This document shows, in pieces, positions 1-8,266 of a stretch of DNA of 64,000 nucleotides. The position numbers and the translations under genes are program-made. The notes under the pieces were generated by a model that was not told the origin of the DNA, made no database searches, and saw nothing but the letters and a program-made list of their open reading frames with translations. How positions within the stretch are numbered: the first letter of the stretch is position 1; the number at the start of each line of letters is the position of its first letter. The DNA comes from Marinifilum caeruleilacunae (GTDB taxonomy: Bacteria; Bacteroidota; Bacteroidia; Bacteroidales; Marinifilaceae), in the NCBI RefSeq assembly GCF_013141825.1, contig NZ_RZNH01000001.1, positions 1 through 64,000 on the forward strand, in the 5' to 3' direction.

Positions 1-76
1 ATCTGTTTGGATCTATAATAACAAGAGACCTCATTTGAGTTTGAATTATAAAACACCTAATTTTATACATCAAAAA

Positions 77-100
77 TCCAGTGAGGCTAGCCTCACTGGA
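77..100 (-). terminator. perfect 24-bp palindrome, possible terminator
   Basis: A perfect inverted repeat with 10-bp arms (TCCAGTGAGG and its complement) around CTAG. Read on the minus strand it is followed by five T residues, as in an intrinsic terminator. On the plus strand the tail is only AT-rich. It could end a transcript arriving from either side; the gene it serves is not resolved because the plus-strand neighbour lies outside the window. Confidence 0.5.
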
Positions 101-170
101 TCATATAATTAATTTATAAATGTGTCAACCTATTTTAGGACGACTCACCCATCTTGCTCAAACATAAGTG

Positions 171-201
171 CAAAAAAAACGCCAAGTGGATGACTTAGCG
201 C
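171..201 (-). terminator. intrinsic terminator of the VTT-domain gene
   Basis: On the minus strand, CGCTAAGT pairs with ACTTGGCG (8 bp, one G-U pair) around loop CATCC and is followed by eight T residues. It lies about 35 bp downstream of the stop codon of the membrane-protein gene at 235-858. Confidence 0.75.
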
Positions 202-234
202 AGTTTCTTTATCGGATTGTATTTCAGCAATAGC

Positions 235-858
235 TTACTCCATCAATCTAAAAATTGCAAGGGCAAACAAATAGAATCTCAAGAATCGGAATAACCCATA
301 GAATAAGTACTTTCTAAAGCTAAAATGAATAATTCCAGATGCAATGCTCACAATAGAGAATGGGATTGGCAAAAGGGCTCCTACAATAATCAGAAAGCCA
401 CCCCATTTTCGGATGTTTTGGATGTGTTTTCCAATTTTCACCTCTATCCACTTTTTTAATCGTGGTATTCTCACCACTAAGCGCCCTATAAAATAGGATA
501 CACATCCTCCCAGGTAGGAAAGAATGGCCAGAATGGTAAGATAAACCAATGGCGACGGTAAGGTTTTTACCCAGGCAATGAACAATTCGGGTGGAATCAG
601 GCCTAAAAACGACTCAGAGATAAAGAACACCGTTAACAAGCCAAAGGTTGGCAAATCTTTGGTGGTTGTATAAAAAAGGTTCTCGAAATCGAGCACATAG
701 TATTCCAAAAAGAAAACCAGCCCACCTATCAGTAATAAGGGAACAATGGCCTTTTTTAGGTTGGAAACAATGAAATTATAAAATCCGGTATACGAATAAT
801 ATTGATGCAACAATAAAATTCTTGGTTTTTTGCTCTTTTTGCTTGGTTGTAACTTCAT
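235..858 (-). CDS. VTT/DedA-like (YqaA-type) inner-membrane protein
   Basis: A 207-residue polytopic membrane protein. Hydrophobic segments lie near residues 35-55, 70-90, 100-125, 155-175 and 185-203. The pattern of a re-entrant segment with small residues (SYLGGCVSYFIGR), then a basic stretch and a glycine-rich hydrophobic hairpin (GGFLIIVGALLPIPFS) is that of the SNARE-associated/VTT family, closest in layout to YqaA. Members of this superfamily act in lipid scrambling or small-molecule transport, but the substrate cannot be read from the sequence. The ATG at 858 gives a basic N-terminus, as expected for an inner-membrane protein. It is monocistronic and followed by a good terminator. Confidence 0.75.
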   Translation of the reverse strand: MKLQPSKKSKKPRILLLHQYYSYTGFYNFIVSNLKKAIVPLLLIGGLVFFLEYYVLDFENLFYTTTKDLPTFGLLTVFFISESFLGLIPPELFIAWVKTLPSPLVYLTILAILSYLGGCVSYFIGRLVVRIPRLKKWIEVKIGKHIQNIRKWGGFLIIVGALLPIPFSIVSIASGIIHFSFRKYLFYGLFRFLRFYLFALAIFRLME

Positions 859-963
859 AAATAAACTTTGAACTTGTTTTGCTAGGACAAGAAATCGGTA
901 ATAATTTGAATTAAACCCCTTGCAATAAAGGTTTAAATCAGACGAAAAAAATGAGGGTAATAA

Positions 964-1257
964 TTATGCCTGTGGAGGTGGTGTTATAAAATTGAATATG
1001 GGCTTTCCACACTCAGGCTCATGGTAGTAGAACTGATCTGAAACTAAACCTGAGTAAAGCGAATCCAGCTGCTTTCTGTAATCATAGCACTCTTCGCTGT
1101 CGGCTTCCTCTAAATCGCCCGGTAGTTCCATAGAATCGCCACAATTTTCAACCAATTGATCATTTGCAAAATCATCCTGCATGCTAGCAAGATTGAAAAC
1201 AGTGCTGCAAATCAATAGCAATGAAATAATGATAATGTGTAGCGACTTCTCGTTCAT
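964..1257 (-). CDS. small exported protein of unknown function
   Basis: A 97-residue protein with a hydrophobic segment at residues 6-26 preceded by one lysine, which could be a signal peptide or anchor. The remainder is acidic and contains four cysteines (NCGD, EECYDY, PECGKP) and a Pro-rich C-terminus (TPPPQA). No lipobox is evident. I do not recognise a family. The cysteine spacing could support disulfides or metal binding outside the cytoplasm, but this is speculative. It is divergent from the stress-protein gene at 1426. Confidence 0.5.
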   Translation of the reverse strand: MNEKSLHIIIISLLLICSTVFNLASMQDDFANDQLVENCGDSMELPGDLEEADSEECYDYRKQLDSLYSGLVSDQFYYHEPECGKPIFNFITPPPQA

Positions 1258-1340
1258 ACTTGAAAATTATATTCGGCAAATGTATTAAAAATAGATATAT
1301 CACAAAGTGATTAATAAGGAAAATTAGGAAACTTTAACAA

Positions 1341-1355
1341 GTAGGGAAATCCCCC
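1341..1355 (+). promoter_or_regulatory. GTAGGGAAATCCCC operator, copy 1
   Basis: GTAGGGAAATCCCC with pseudo-dyad GGGA-AA-TCCC. The identical 14-mer recurs at 5431-5444 upstream of nhaA. This copy is centred about 52 bp upstream of the -7 box, roughly -65 relative to the predicted start, a typical class I activator position. The natural candidate to bind it is the NarL-family regulator at 4708-5361 (inference). Confidence 0.6.
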
Positions 1356-1375
1356 ATATGATTTAGGATTCCTCC

Positions 1376-1408
1376 TGTTTTCCAATAATAGGCTCTGCGC
1401 TACTTTTG
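1376..1408 (+). promoter_or_regulatory. Bacteroidota promoter of the stress module
   Basis: The -7 box TACTTTTG (1401-1408) is a perfect match to TAnnTTTG. The -33 element is poor (TGTTTT around 1376-1381), which fits a promoter that needs an activator. It lies 17 bp before the ATG at 1426. Confidence 0.65.
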
Positions 1409-1425
1409 TAATAAAAAATAAAGGC

Positions 1426-2229
1426 ATGGAGAACAGGAACAATTACACAAACAGAATACTGATTCTTGCAGATTTCTCAGAGGGGAATCAATCAGCGATC
1501 GATTTTGCAATAAAATATCTCTATAATGATACAACAAAGGTTTTTCTTGTGCAAACCTGGCAAAAACCTTCTTATGGAGCTTCTATGGTGAGAGATTTAG
1601 CTCCAATTTTACAGGATATCTCTAAAAGAGAATTAAAAGCACTCAAGGCAGATCTTCTTACAAAATATGACCTTCAGGAACAAGAAGTAGAAATGTTGTC
1701 ATTCGAGGGTGAATTGAGCAGGTTTTTTCAATCGGAATGGTATCAAAATCACAATTGGCAAGTAGTGCTGGGTCTGAACGAGACGAATAGTGATTTGCAA
1801 TACAATCCGCGTTTTAAAGAAATTGTACAAAATGTAAATCAGCCATTGTATGTGTTGAACAATTGTAAAGCCAATCAAAGCATTGATAATATATATGTCA
1901 GGAATTCAAATTCCAGTTTGTCATTGCCTATTCTAAGTTCATTGCAGAAAGTATGTGCAAAACAAAAATGTAATGTTCATGTCGGTCTTAATATCAATCA
2001 CATTACAATTAGCGAAAAAGCAGAAATCGTGAAGACTTATGCAAACGCTTGCATTGGATCAAATGTGCGATTCGAGAAATTATCTGAAAGTGTTCAGAAA
2101 CCGCTGAATGTAGATTCATTACTAACGATTTATCATAGCGATAAGTTGCCAGATAAGGAACGTGATTTACTATCCTACTTCGACAAGTGGTTTGTCAAAA
2201 GTAAAGGAATTACCGTTAGAAACTTTTAA
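1426..2229 (+). CDS. universal stress protein family, divergent
   Basis: A 267-residue cytoplasmic protein. The first 140 residues have the USP fold signature: beta-1 NRILILADFSEGNQSAIDFAIKYL, then VFLVQTW, then a long helix and a strand ending VVLGLNE. The second half (from about residue 145) looks like a degraded second USP domain with no clear ATP-binding G-x2-G-x9-G(S/T) motif. It is therefore probably a non-ATP-binding or dimer-only member. It is the first gene of a cluster with a second USP, a sensor kinase, a response regulator and NhaA, and it has the shared GGGAAATCCC site upstream. A stress role is inferred from family and context. Confidence 0.7.
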   Translation: MENRNNYTNRILILADFSEGNQSAIDFAIKYLYNDTTKVFLVQTWQKPSYGASMVRDLAPILQDISKRELKALKADLLTKYDLQEQEVEMLSFEGELSRFFQSEWYQNHNWQVVLGLNETNSDLQYNPRFKEIVQNVNQPLYVLNNCKANQSIDNIYVRNSNSSLSLPILSSLQKVCAKQKCNVHVGLNINHITISEKAEIVKTYANACIGSNVRFEKLSESVQKPLNVDSLLTIYHSDKLPDKERDLLSYFDKWFVKSKGITVRNF

Positions 2230-2240
2230 AGCTTTTTAAG

Positions 2241-3179
2241 ATGAAAACGTACAGATTTAAGAGGATATTGGTGCCAGTAAGTCTGGCAGTTGAGAGTACT
2301 ACAGCATTTAAACAAGCGCTCTATTTCAGAAAAAAGTTTGGGGCAGAGATCGTTTTATTGCATGTGGTTCAGAAAATAGGAGGCATTTCGAACGTTTTTC
2401 AACCTAAACTTAAAGATAGTCTTCAAGGAAGAGGTATGGTTCGACTGATAAGGTTCACGAAAATGCATTTTAGGGGGCGAATTCCTGATGATGTAAAGTT
2501 AAGAGTCGAAGTGGGGAATTATTTGAATATCATCAATTCGATTAGCAGTTCTGAAAATTTCGATTTGGTAATTCTTAACCGAAGCAATAGGATAGAAGGC
2601 TTAAGTGAGAGGTTTAAAACAAATAGCATCGATCAGATTATTCGTGAGTCGAGATGTCCGGTAATTAGTGTAAACGATAGATGGACGGGCAGTGGAATTC
2701 GAAATATTTTGGTGCCGGTGGATATTTCCAGACAATCGCGAGATTTATTAAACTGGTCTATAATACTAGGGAAGGCATTTAATGCAAAAATTAAACTTTT
2801 GGCAGCACTAACTGTAAATATAGAGCTGAAACGAAGTTTAGCATACAAAAAATCTCAGATCATGAAACATTATATTGAGCGGGAAGGAATAGACTGTACG
2901 GTAAGCATTGTAGAAAAAGAGAATTTTGGAAAAAACGATGCTTTGGTAGAAGGCGCTAAGAAAACGCCAGCCGATATTCTCCTGATTCAAGGTTTCCAGG
3001 ATTTGATGTTCAGTCATTCGCAAAGCGAGCGCTTACTGGTAGAATTTTTACAGAATTCGAGTAGACCCATTTTTAGTCTGGGAGTGAAAGATGAAGGATT
3101 TGTAGCCAATTTACTGACGATGAGTAAAAAACAAGTGAATATTAGTGACAGAATTTCAAGCAAAGCATTAAGATGGTAG
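2241..3179 (+). CDS. tandem-domain universal stress protein
   Basis: A 312-residue protein with two USP domains. Domain 1 starts FKRILVPVSLAVESTTAFKQALYF with LLHVV at strand 2. Domain 2 starts at about residue 153 (IRNILVPVDISRQSRDLLNWSIILGKAF). The C-terminal strand of domain 2 reads PADILLIQGFQDLMFSHSQSERLLVEFLQNSSRPIFSLG. This has the shape but not the glycines of the nucleotide-binding loop, so ATP binding is doubtful. It starts 12 bp after the previous stop and is surely co-transcribed with it. It probably works as a stress-tolerance partner of the adjacent USP (inference). Confidence 0.8.
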   Translation: MKTYRFKRILVPVSLAVESTTAFKQALYFRKKFGAEIVLLHVVQKIGGISNVFQPKLKDSLQGRGMVRLIRFTKMHFRGRIPDDVKLRVEVGNYLNIINSISSSENFDLVILNRSNRIEGLSERFKTNSIDQIIRESRCPVISVNDRWTGSGIRNILVPVDISRQSRDLLNWSIILGKAFNAKIKLLAALTVNIELKRSLAYKKSQIMKHYIEREGIDCTVSIVEKENFGKNDALVEGAKKTPADILLIQGFQDLMFSHSQSERLLVEFLQNSSRPIFSLGVKDEGFVANLLTMSKKQVNISDRISSKALRW

Positions 3180-3453
3180 TTAATCCGTAAACAACAAACC
3201 AACCATTGATGATCAGAAAAGAAAATCATACAATTTAATTGATTATTTAGGGGATAAACGATTGATTTTCTTCGGAAAGCTTCCAATAGAATATTGAGAT
3301 AGTGAAACCATAGTTAGTTTTTGGGAGCTTTCCACTCTGATCAAATCAGATCAAACCGAGGCGGAATTTTACATCAAACTCACGTTAAATAATAACATAA
3401 CACTAGAAAATTATTAGTAGATTTGATATAAATAATTCAGGACATACATAGCA

Positions 3454-4707
3454 ATGAATAGAAGATTTTTCGTAAAGCAGAAAATTGCTCTTATCCTTAT
3501 CGGCTTTAGTTTAATAGCGATTGCTGCTATTTTCTATACACTAAATCGAAGTATCGAATTGGATAGAGAGCACATTCAATTGGTCGAAAATTCCGAGAAA
3601 ATAGAAATTAAAATCTTCGATGCCCGAATTAAATATGGCAATTATCGTTCTGAGCCAAAGCCAGCTCTGATAGAGTCAATCGATTCACTTTTTGTAAGAG
3701 CTTTTCTGAATATTGAAATCATTGCTGAGATTGCATCCAGAGAATTCAGCTTTAAATCACAGGAGAACAAAGAATTTACCAAAGACTTAATGCTGCTTAG
3801 GGAATCTATATCCGAAATTGAGCCCATTCTGAAAAATTCGATACCTGATATCAGTACGAGTGAACTCGATAAGGCATTTAGGTCATTCGATGATACATTT
3901 ACACAATATGAGAAAGCACTGCATTTATACATCAATCAAACCAATCAGAAATTCAAAAGAAACATCTTTTTTCTGCTTGCTTCTTTGCTTCTTTTGCTAA
4001 TTGTGAGCTTGGTAATCGTAATCAGATTAATGAATTCTCTAACACAAGCGCATGTGCAACTGGTTAGAAATACCATGACGGTAGAACAGCGAGAGAGAAA
4101 GAGAATTGCCAGGGAATTACACGACGGATTGGGTGCGCTTCTTTCAAGCATTGGTCTTTATGGTAAAATGTTGGGCAAGGAGTTGCAAACACAAGAAAAA
4201 TCACTTGAGAAAGTGAAGCAAATTAATCAACTCTCCAAACAAGCATTAGATACAGTTTCTGAGGTAATTAACAATTTGAACCCATCGGTTCTGAATCGTT
4301 ATACTTTAAAAGAATCCTTAGAGCGTTTAGCCATTAAAATTAACAAACTCGATCATGTAAATGTACAAGTCGATCTCGATAACTTTCAGGGTCAGCCTCA
4401 ACAAAGTACGCAGGTTATCATATATCGAATTTGTAGTGAACTGATTAATAACACACTAAAGCATGCAGGGGCTTCAAATATCACGATCAAATTATCTGGT
4501 GTAAATGTTTTGATTTTGCATTATTCCGATAATGGTATCGGGTTCGATTTTGATGTGAACAAAACCAAAGCAGGAAGTGGTATGGGCTTGCAGAACATCA
4601 TCGAGAGGGTTGAATCTATAAATGGGTCCTATCATGTTCAAACAGCAGAGAACAAGGGATTTCAAATAAAAATTCAGTTTGCACTCAGCAAAATAAATAG
4701 GAATTAA
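3454..4707 (+). CDS. NarX/LiaS-type sensor histidine kinase
   Basis: A 417-residue membrane kinase. TM1 is at residues 11-30, a helical periplasmic sensor of about 140 residues follows, and TM2 is at 171-191. A short linker leads to the HisKA_3 box RKRIARELHDGLGALLSS with phospho-acceptor H223. The HATPase domain shows the N box (SELINNTLKHAG), G1 (SDNGIGFD) and G2 (GSGMGLQNIIERV). The stop codon directly abuts the ATG of the response regulator, so the two are translationally coupled. A TAGATTTG box at 3418-3425 may give it its own promoter, though no clear -33 is seen. The ligand is unknown; neighbours suggest envelope, salt or pH stress. Confidence 0.9.
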   Translation: MNRRFFVKQKIALILIGFSLIAIAAIFYTLNRSIELDREHIQLVENSEKIEIKIFDARIKYGNYRSEPKPALIESIDSLFVRAFLNIEIIAEIASREFSFKSQENKEFTKDLMLLRESISEIEPILKNSIPDISTSELDKAFRSFDDTFTQYEKALHLYINQTNQKFKRNIFFLLASLLLLLIVSLVIVIRLMNSLTQAHVQLVRNTMTVEQRERKRIARELHDGLGALLSSIGLYGKMLGKELQTQEKSLEKVKQINQLSKQALDTVSEVINNLNPSVLNRYTLKESLERLAIKINKLDHVNVQVDLDNFQGQPQQSTQVIIYRICSELINNTLKHAGASNITIKLSGVNVLILHYSDNGIGFDFDVNKTKAGSGMGLQNIIERVESINGSYHVQTAENKGFQIKIQFALSKINRN

Positions 4708-5361
4708 ATGGATAAGATTAAGGTAATATTGGTAGACGATCATAAGATTTTCAGAGATGGATTTCGTTTGCTTCTTCAAACTTTTTCATTTGTTGAAATT
4801 ATTGCAGAAGCTTCTAATGGCAAAGAGTTTTTGGACTTAATTCCCAACCACCAGGCCGATATCATTTTCATGGATATTAATATGCCACAGGTAGATGGAG
4901 TAGAAGCGAGCCAGAAAGCCTTGGAATTAAACCCCGATCTAAAAATTATTGCCTTAACCACTTTCCTTGATGATGATTACCTGGAGCAAATGCTAATGGC
5001 TGGAGTAGAAGGATATATGCTGAAAAGCGCAGAAATTGAGGAATTCGAGAAGGCCATTTTAAAAGTATACGAAGGTGGCAATTACTTTTCCGATGAAATA
5101 GTAAGTTTATTATCAGATAAACTTAATATGCTTCGCAAAAAGAGAAAGCGCAAGGATGAGTTACCCGAATTTACCGATAGAGAAAAGGAAGTGCTCGAAT
5201 ACATCTGCAAAGGTTTTGGAAACAAACAGATTGCAGAAGCAACATTTTTGAGTATTAAGACCGTAGAGAAGCATAAAAGTAGCCTGTTTCAGAAAACAGG
5301 AACTTTTAATACTGTGAACCTGGTTATTTATGCCTTTAAACACCAAATTATTAAATATTAG
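4708..5361 (+). CDS. NarL/LuxR-family response regulator
   Basis: A 217-residue regulator. The receiver domain spans residues 1-125 with acidic pocket D10-D11, phospho-acceptor D56 (IIFMDINMP) and LTTF/LKSA switch residues. The C-terminal LuxR helix-turn-helix spans about 152-215 (FTDREKEVLEYICKGFGNKQIAEATFLSIKTVEKH). It is the obvious partner of the kinase immediately upstream. I infer that it binds the GTAGGGAAATCCCC sites at 1341 and 5431, which flank the module on both sides. Confidence 0.92.
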   Translation: MDKIKVILVDDHKIFRDGFRLLLQTFSFVEIIAEASNGKEFLDLIPNHQADIIFMDINMPQVDGVEASQKALELNPDLKIIALTTFLDDDYLEQMLMAGVEGYMLKSAEIEEFEKAILKVYEGGNYFSDEIVSLLSDKLNMLRKKRKRKDELPEFTDREKEVLEYICKGFGNKQIAEATFLSIKTVEKHKSSLFQKTGTFNTVNLVIYAFKHQIIKY

Positions 5362-5430
5362 TAAAACACCTATCGATCATATCGAACAATTATGATGCTG
5401 TAATTGTTATTTCGCTGATTGCTGACCGAA

Positions 5431-5444
5431 GTAGGGAAATCCCC
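5431..5444 (+). promoter_or_regulatory. GTAGGGAAATCCCC operator, copy 2
   Basis: An exact repeat of the 14-mer at 1341-1354. Its centre is about 30 bp upstream of the -7 box at 5469, i.e. near -43, abutting the -33 element like a class II activator site. The offset from copy 1 is 22 bp, close to two helical turns, so both copies would present the activator on the same DNA face. Confidence 0.65.
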
Positions 5445-5445
5445 A

Positions 5446-5476
5446 TTGTACATACTATCGCAGCATTGTATTTTCG
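5446..5476 (+). promoter_or_regulatory. nhaA promoter
   Basis: -33 TTG (5446-5448), 20-bp spacer, -7 TATTTTCG (5469-5476, one mismatch to TAnnTTTG). The predicted start is near 5482, leaving a leader of about 44 nt before nhaA. Confidence 0.6.
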
Positions 5477-5525
5477 CAGTAAGATTAAAAACAATAACAA
5501 AATAGTTATACAGAAATTTTAGGTG

Positions 5526-6857
5526 ATGATTCAATTTATTAAAAAGCAAAAGTTGTTCCACAGGATTAAGGATCCGTTGGTAGAATTCGTTCGATTAGAG
5601 GCGTTTAGTGGTATTGTTTTGATGTTTTTTACCCTTTTGGCACTCGCCATCTCAAATTCGATACTAGGAGAAAACTTTATTGCATATTGGACCAATTATT
5701 TTGGATTTCAGTTTGGTGACTGGACTTTAAAAAAGTCACTATTGCATTGGATCAACGATGGTTTAATGGCCATCTTCTTTTTTGTAGTTGGATTGGAAAT
5801 TAAACGAGAATTGCTTACCGGCGGACTTTCTTCGGTTAAAAAGGCAAGTTTGCCAATTTTTGGTGCTATAGGTGGTATGCTCGTTCCTGCCTTAGTTTAT
5901 GTCAGTTTAAATACTCAGGGTGAAGGAACACACGGTTGGGGAATTCCAATGGCTACAGATATTGCTTTTGCACTTGGTATTTTGATATTGCTGGGAAAGA
6001 GAATACCAACCTCTCTTAAACTATTGCTAACATCAATTGCAATTGTTGATGATATTGGAGCTGTAATGGTGATTGCATTGTATTACACCAGTGAGATCGA
6101 TTGGATTTATTTATTGTATGGTGGTGGAATTTATGCTTTGCTGTGGTTATTCAATTTCTTAAAAATCCGAAACATATCAGTTTACCTTATATTTGGGTTA
6201 TTCCTTTGGTACGTGGTGCTAAAATCGGGTGTTCATGCAACACTGGCAGGTGTGTTATTGGCTTTAACCATTCCGGCACGTGCAAGTCGAAATATCTTTG
6301 AATTCATTGGTTCAAATCAGGAATTACTCAAAAATCTTGAAGATAAAACTCCTGATTTACAATTAAAACCAAATGAGAAATTCATTCAGGCATCGGTAAG
6401 TTCCATCGAAAGCAACTGTTTAAAAGTACTGTCGCCATTACAACGATTAGAACATGATTTTCATCCATGGGTAGCATACATGATTGTGCCACTATTTGCT
6501 TTTGCTAATGCTGGTGTAATTATCGATACAGATTTAACCAGCAGGGTATTCGAGCCTGTTTCAATCGGAATTATTTTAGGTTTATTTGTCGGAAAACCAT
6601 TGGGAATCTTCTTTTTCTCCTGGATTGGCGTTAAGCTTAAAATTGCTCAGAAACCAAGTGAAATTTGTTGGTCACAAATCCTTGGTATTGGTTTCCTTGG
6701 AGGAATTGGATTTACCATGTCATTCTTTGTTTCACAACTGGCTTTTGCAGATCCGGAAGTGTTAAGCCTGGCCAAATTTGCAGTTTTAATTGCATCATTA
6801 ATGTCTGGAGTAATAGGATTCCTAATTTTAAAACTGTTTTGTATTAAGGAACAATAA
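5526..6857 (+). CDS. nhaA: Na+/H+ antiporter NhaA
   Basis: A 443-residue polytopic inner-membrane protein of usual NhaA length. It exchanges cytoplasmic Na+ (or Li+) for external H+. Key motifs are present: ATDIAFALG, containing the transport aspartate equivalent to E. coli D133; and IAIVDDIGAV, with the paired aspartates equivalent to D163/D164. I start at the ATG at 5526; a GTG lies one codon upstream and would add one residue. It shares an operator sequence with the USP promoter, so it is probably an output of the adjacent two-component system. An intrinsic terminator follows. Confidence 0.96.
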   Translation: MIQFIKKQKLFHRIKDPLVEFVRLEAFSGIVLMFFTLLALAISNSILGENFIAYWTNYFGFQFGDWTLKKSLLHWINDGLMAIFFFVVGLEIKRELLTGGLSSVKKASLPIFGAIGGMLVPALVYVSLNTQGEGTHGWGIPMATDIAFALGILILLGKRIPTSLKLLLTSIAIVDDIGAVMVIALYYTSEIDWIYLLYGGGIYALLWLFNFLKIRNISVYLIFGLFLWYVVLKSGVHATLAGVLLALTIPARASRNIFEFIGSNQELLKNLEDKTPDLQLKPNEKFIQASVSSIESNCLKVLSPLQRLEHDFHPWVAYMIVPLFAFANAGVIIDTDLTSRVFEPVSIGIILGLFVGKPLGIFFFSWIGVKLKIAQKPSEICWSQILGIGFLGGIGFTMSFFVSQLAFADPEVLSLAKFAVLIASLMSGVIGFLILKLFCIKEQ

Positions 6858-6889
6858 TTTCTTCATAATTTTCATAGTTTAATTAACAA

Positions 6890-6918
6890 GCCGGAGTGAA
6901 AGCTTCGGCATTTTTTTT
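6890..6918 (+). terminator. nhaA intrinsic terminator
   Basis: GCCGGAGT pairs with GCTTCGGC (8 bp including G-U pairs) around a GAAA loop and is followed by A and eight T residues. Confidence 0.85.
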
Positions 6919-7015
6919 CAAAAAAAAGAATGAAGTTAATGAACTTGTTTATCAGATAGTTTTGTTGCGAATTGCCCTAAAATAGGCTTGTGCAGAAGAA
7001 TTTTTTTATCAGAAT

Positions 7016-7048
7016 ATTTTGGTAGTAAAAAAAAATCCACCATATTTG
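7016..7048 (+). promoter_or_regulatory. tRNA-Leu promoter
   Basis: TTTTG at 7016-7020, about 20 bp, then CATATTTG (7041-7048, one mismatch to TAnnTTTG). The tRNA starts about 18 bp further on. Confidence 0.5.
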
Positions 7049-7066
7049 CATCGCAATCAACGCAAC

Positions 7067-7148
7067 GCGGATGTGGCGTAATTGGTAGCCGCGCTAGACT
7101 TAGGATCTAGTGCCTTCGGGCGTGGGGGTTCGAGTCCCTTCATCCGCA
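7067..7148 (+). tRNA. tRNA-Leu (anticodon UAG)
   Basis: A cloverleaf can be drawn: acceptor GCGGATG/CATCCGC, anticodon stem CTAGA/TCTAG with loop CTTAGGA giving anticodon TAG, a long variable arm (TGCCTTCGGGCGT) as expected for type II leucine tRNAs, and T-loop GTTCGAGTC. The discriminator base is A. The 3' CCA is not encoded. It reads CUA codons. Confidence 0.95.
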
Positions 7149-7149
7149 C

Positions 7150-7178
7150 AAAGGATCAACTAATGTTGATCCTTTTTT
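7150..7178 (+). terminator. tRNA-Leu terminator
   Basis: AAGGATCAAC and its exact complement around loop TAAT, followed by a run of T residues, starting directly after the tRNA. Confidence 0.9.
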
Positions 7179-7306
7179 TGTTTAAAATAAATTGCAATTC
7201 ATATCATGTAGTTTGTACCTTAAAAACACCCATCTGTACATAAAATTTGCAAAAGCACTTAAATCTGCTCAATTTAGTTGGATATATACCAATTAACTGA
7301 AACGAT

Positions 7307-8197
7307 ATGAGATTATTACTGCTTTTACTGTTGAGTTTTTCTTTAAGCGCATATGCCCAACTTCCAGATGTAGCTAGTGGCACGATCAAAAGGTTCGAAA
7401 ATTTTGAATCAAAATATATAGTTCCACGAAATGTTGATGTTTGGTTGCCCGATGGATATTCTAAAGAGAAAGAATACTCCGTATTGTATATGCATGATGG
7501 ACAAATGTTGTACGATGCCAACAAATCCTGGAATAAACAGGAATGGATGGTTGATGAAGTGGTGAGTAAATTGATCAATGAAAAGACAATTGATGAATGT
7601 ATAGTGGTAGGGGTATGGAATGGAGGTGCATATCGCCACAGCGACTATTTTCCCGAAAAGGCAGCCAATTATTTGCCGAAATCACTGCAAAGTCAATTAA
7701 GAGACAGTTTAATGGGTGATTTAAGAGCCGATGAATATCTAAAATTCCTTACCAAAGAATTGAAGCCTTTTATCGACAAAACATTTTCTGTTAAAACCGA
7801 TAAGGAACATACATTTATAGCAGGTTCTAGCATGGGCGGATTGATCTCTATGTATGCAATATGTGAGTATCCTAATGTTTTTGAAGGTGCTGCATGCATT
7901 TCAACCCATTGGCCAGGAGATACCAGAATTGTTAATAATCTAATTCCAGAAGCTTTTTATTCTTATCTAAAAGACAACCTGCCTTCGCCTAAGAATCACA
8001 AAATATATTTCGATTATGGAACAGAAACTTTAGATAGTTTGTACAAACCATTACAGTTGAAAGTGGACGAAATTATGCGACAAAAAGGATTTACCAGCGA
8101 GAATTGGGTAACAAAGGAGTTTGTTGGAGAAAATCACTCCGAAGATTCCTGGTGCAAAAGATTGCACATTCCTCTTACATTTATCATGAAAAAATAA
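7307..8197 (+). CDS. exported alpha/beta-hydrolase esterase (esterase D/enterochelin-esterase type)
   Basis: A 296-residue protein with a signal peptide (residues 1-18, LLLLLLLSFSLSAYAQ), so it is periplasmic or secreted. The hydrolase core shows YSVLYMHDGQ near residue 60, the nucleophile elbow GSSMGG near residue 168 and a C-terminal histidine in GENHSEDSW. This is the layout of the putative-esterase family (PF00756), which includes Fes, esterase D and feruloyl esterases. The substrate cannot be assigned. It stands alone between the tRNA and a terminator. Confidence 0.85.
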   Translation: MRLLLLLLLSFSLSAYAQLPDVASGTIKRFENFESKYIVPRNVDVWLPDGYSKEKEYSVLYMHDGQMLYDANKSWNKQEWMVDEVVSKLINEKTIDECIVVGVWNGGAYRHSDYFPEKAANYLPKSLQSQLRDSLMGDLRADEYLKFLTKELKPFIDKTFSVKTDKEHTFIAGSSMGGLISMYAICEYPNVFEGAACISTHWPGDTRIVNNLIPEAFYSYLKDNLPSPKNHKIYFDYGTETLDSLYKPLQLKVDEIMRQKGFTSENWVTKEFVGENHSEDSWCKRLHIPLTFIMKK

Positions 8198-8201
8198 AAA
8201 C

Positions 8202-8228
8202 AAAAAGCTTCCAAACGGGAGCTTTTTT
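8202..8228 (+). terminator. esterase terminator
   Basis: AAAAAGCTTCC pairs with GGGAGCTTTTT (one G-U pair) around AAAC, ending in T residues, directly after the esterase stop codon. Confidence 0.8.
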
Positions 8229-8266
8229 AATTTTACAATCTTAAGGTTAATTTATATCTTGATGAT

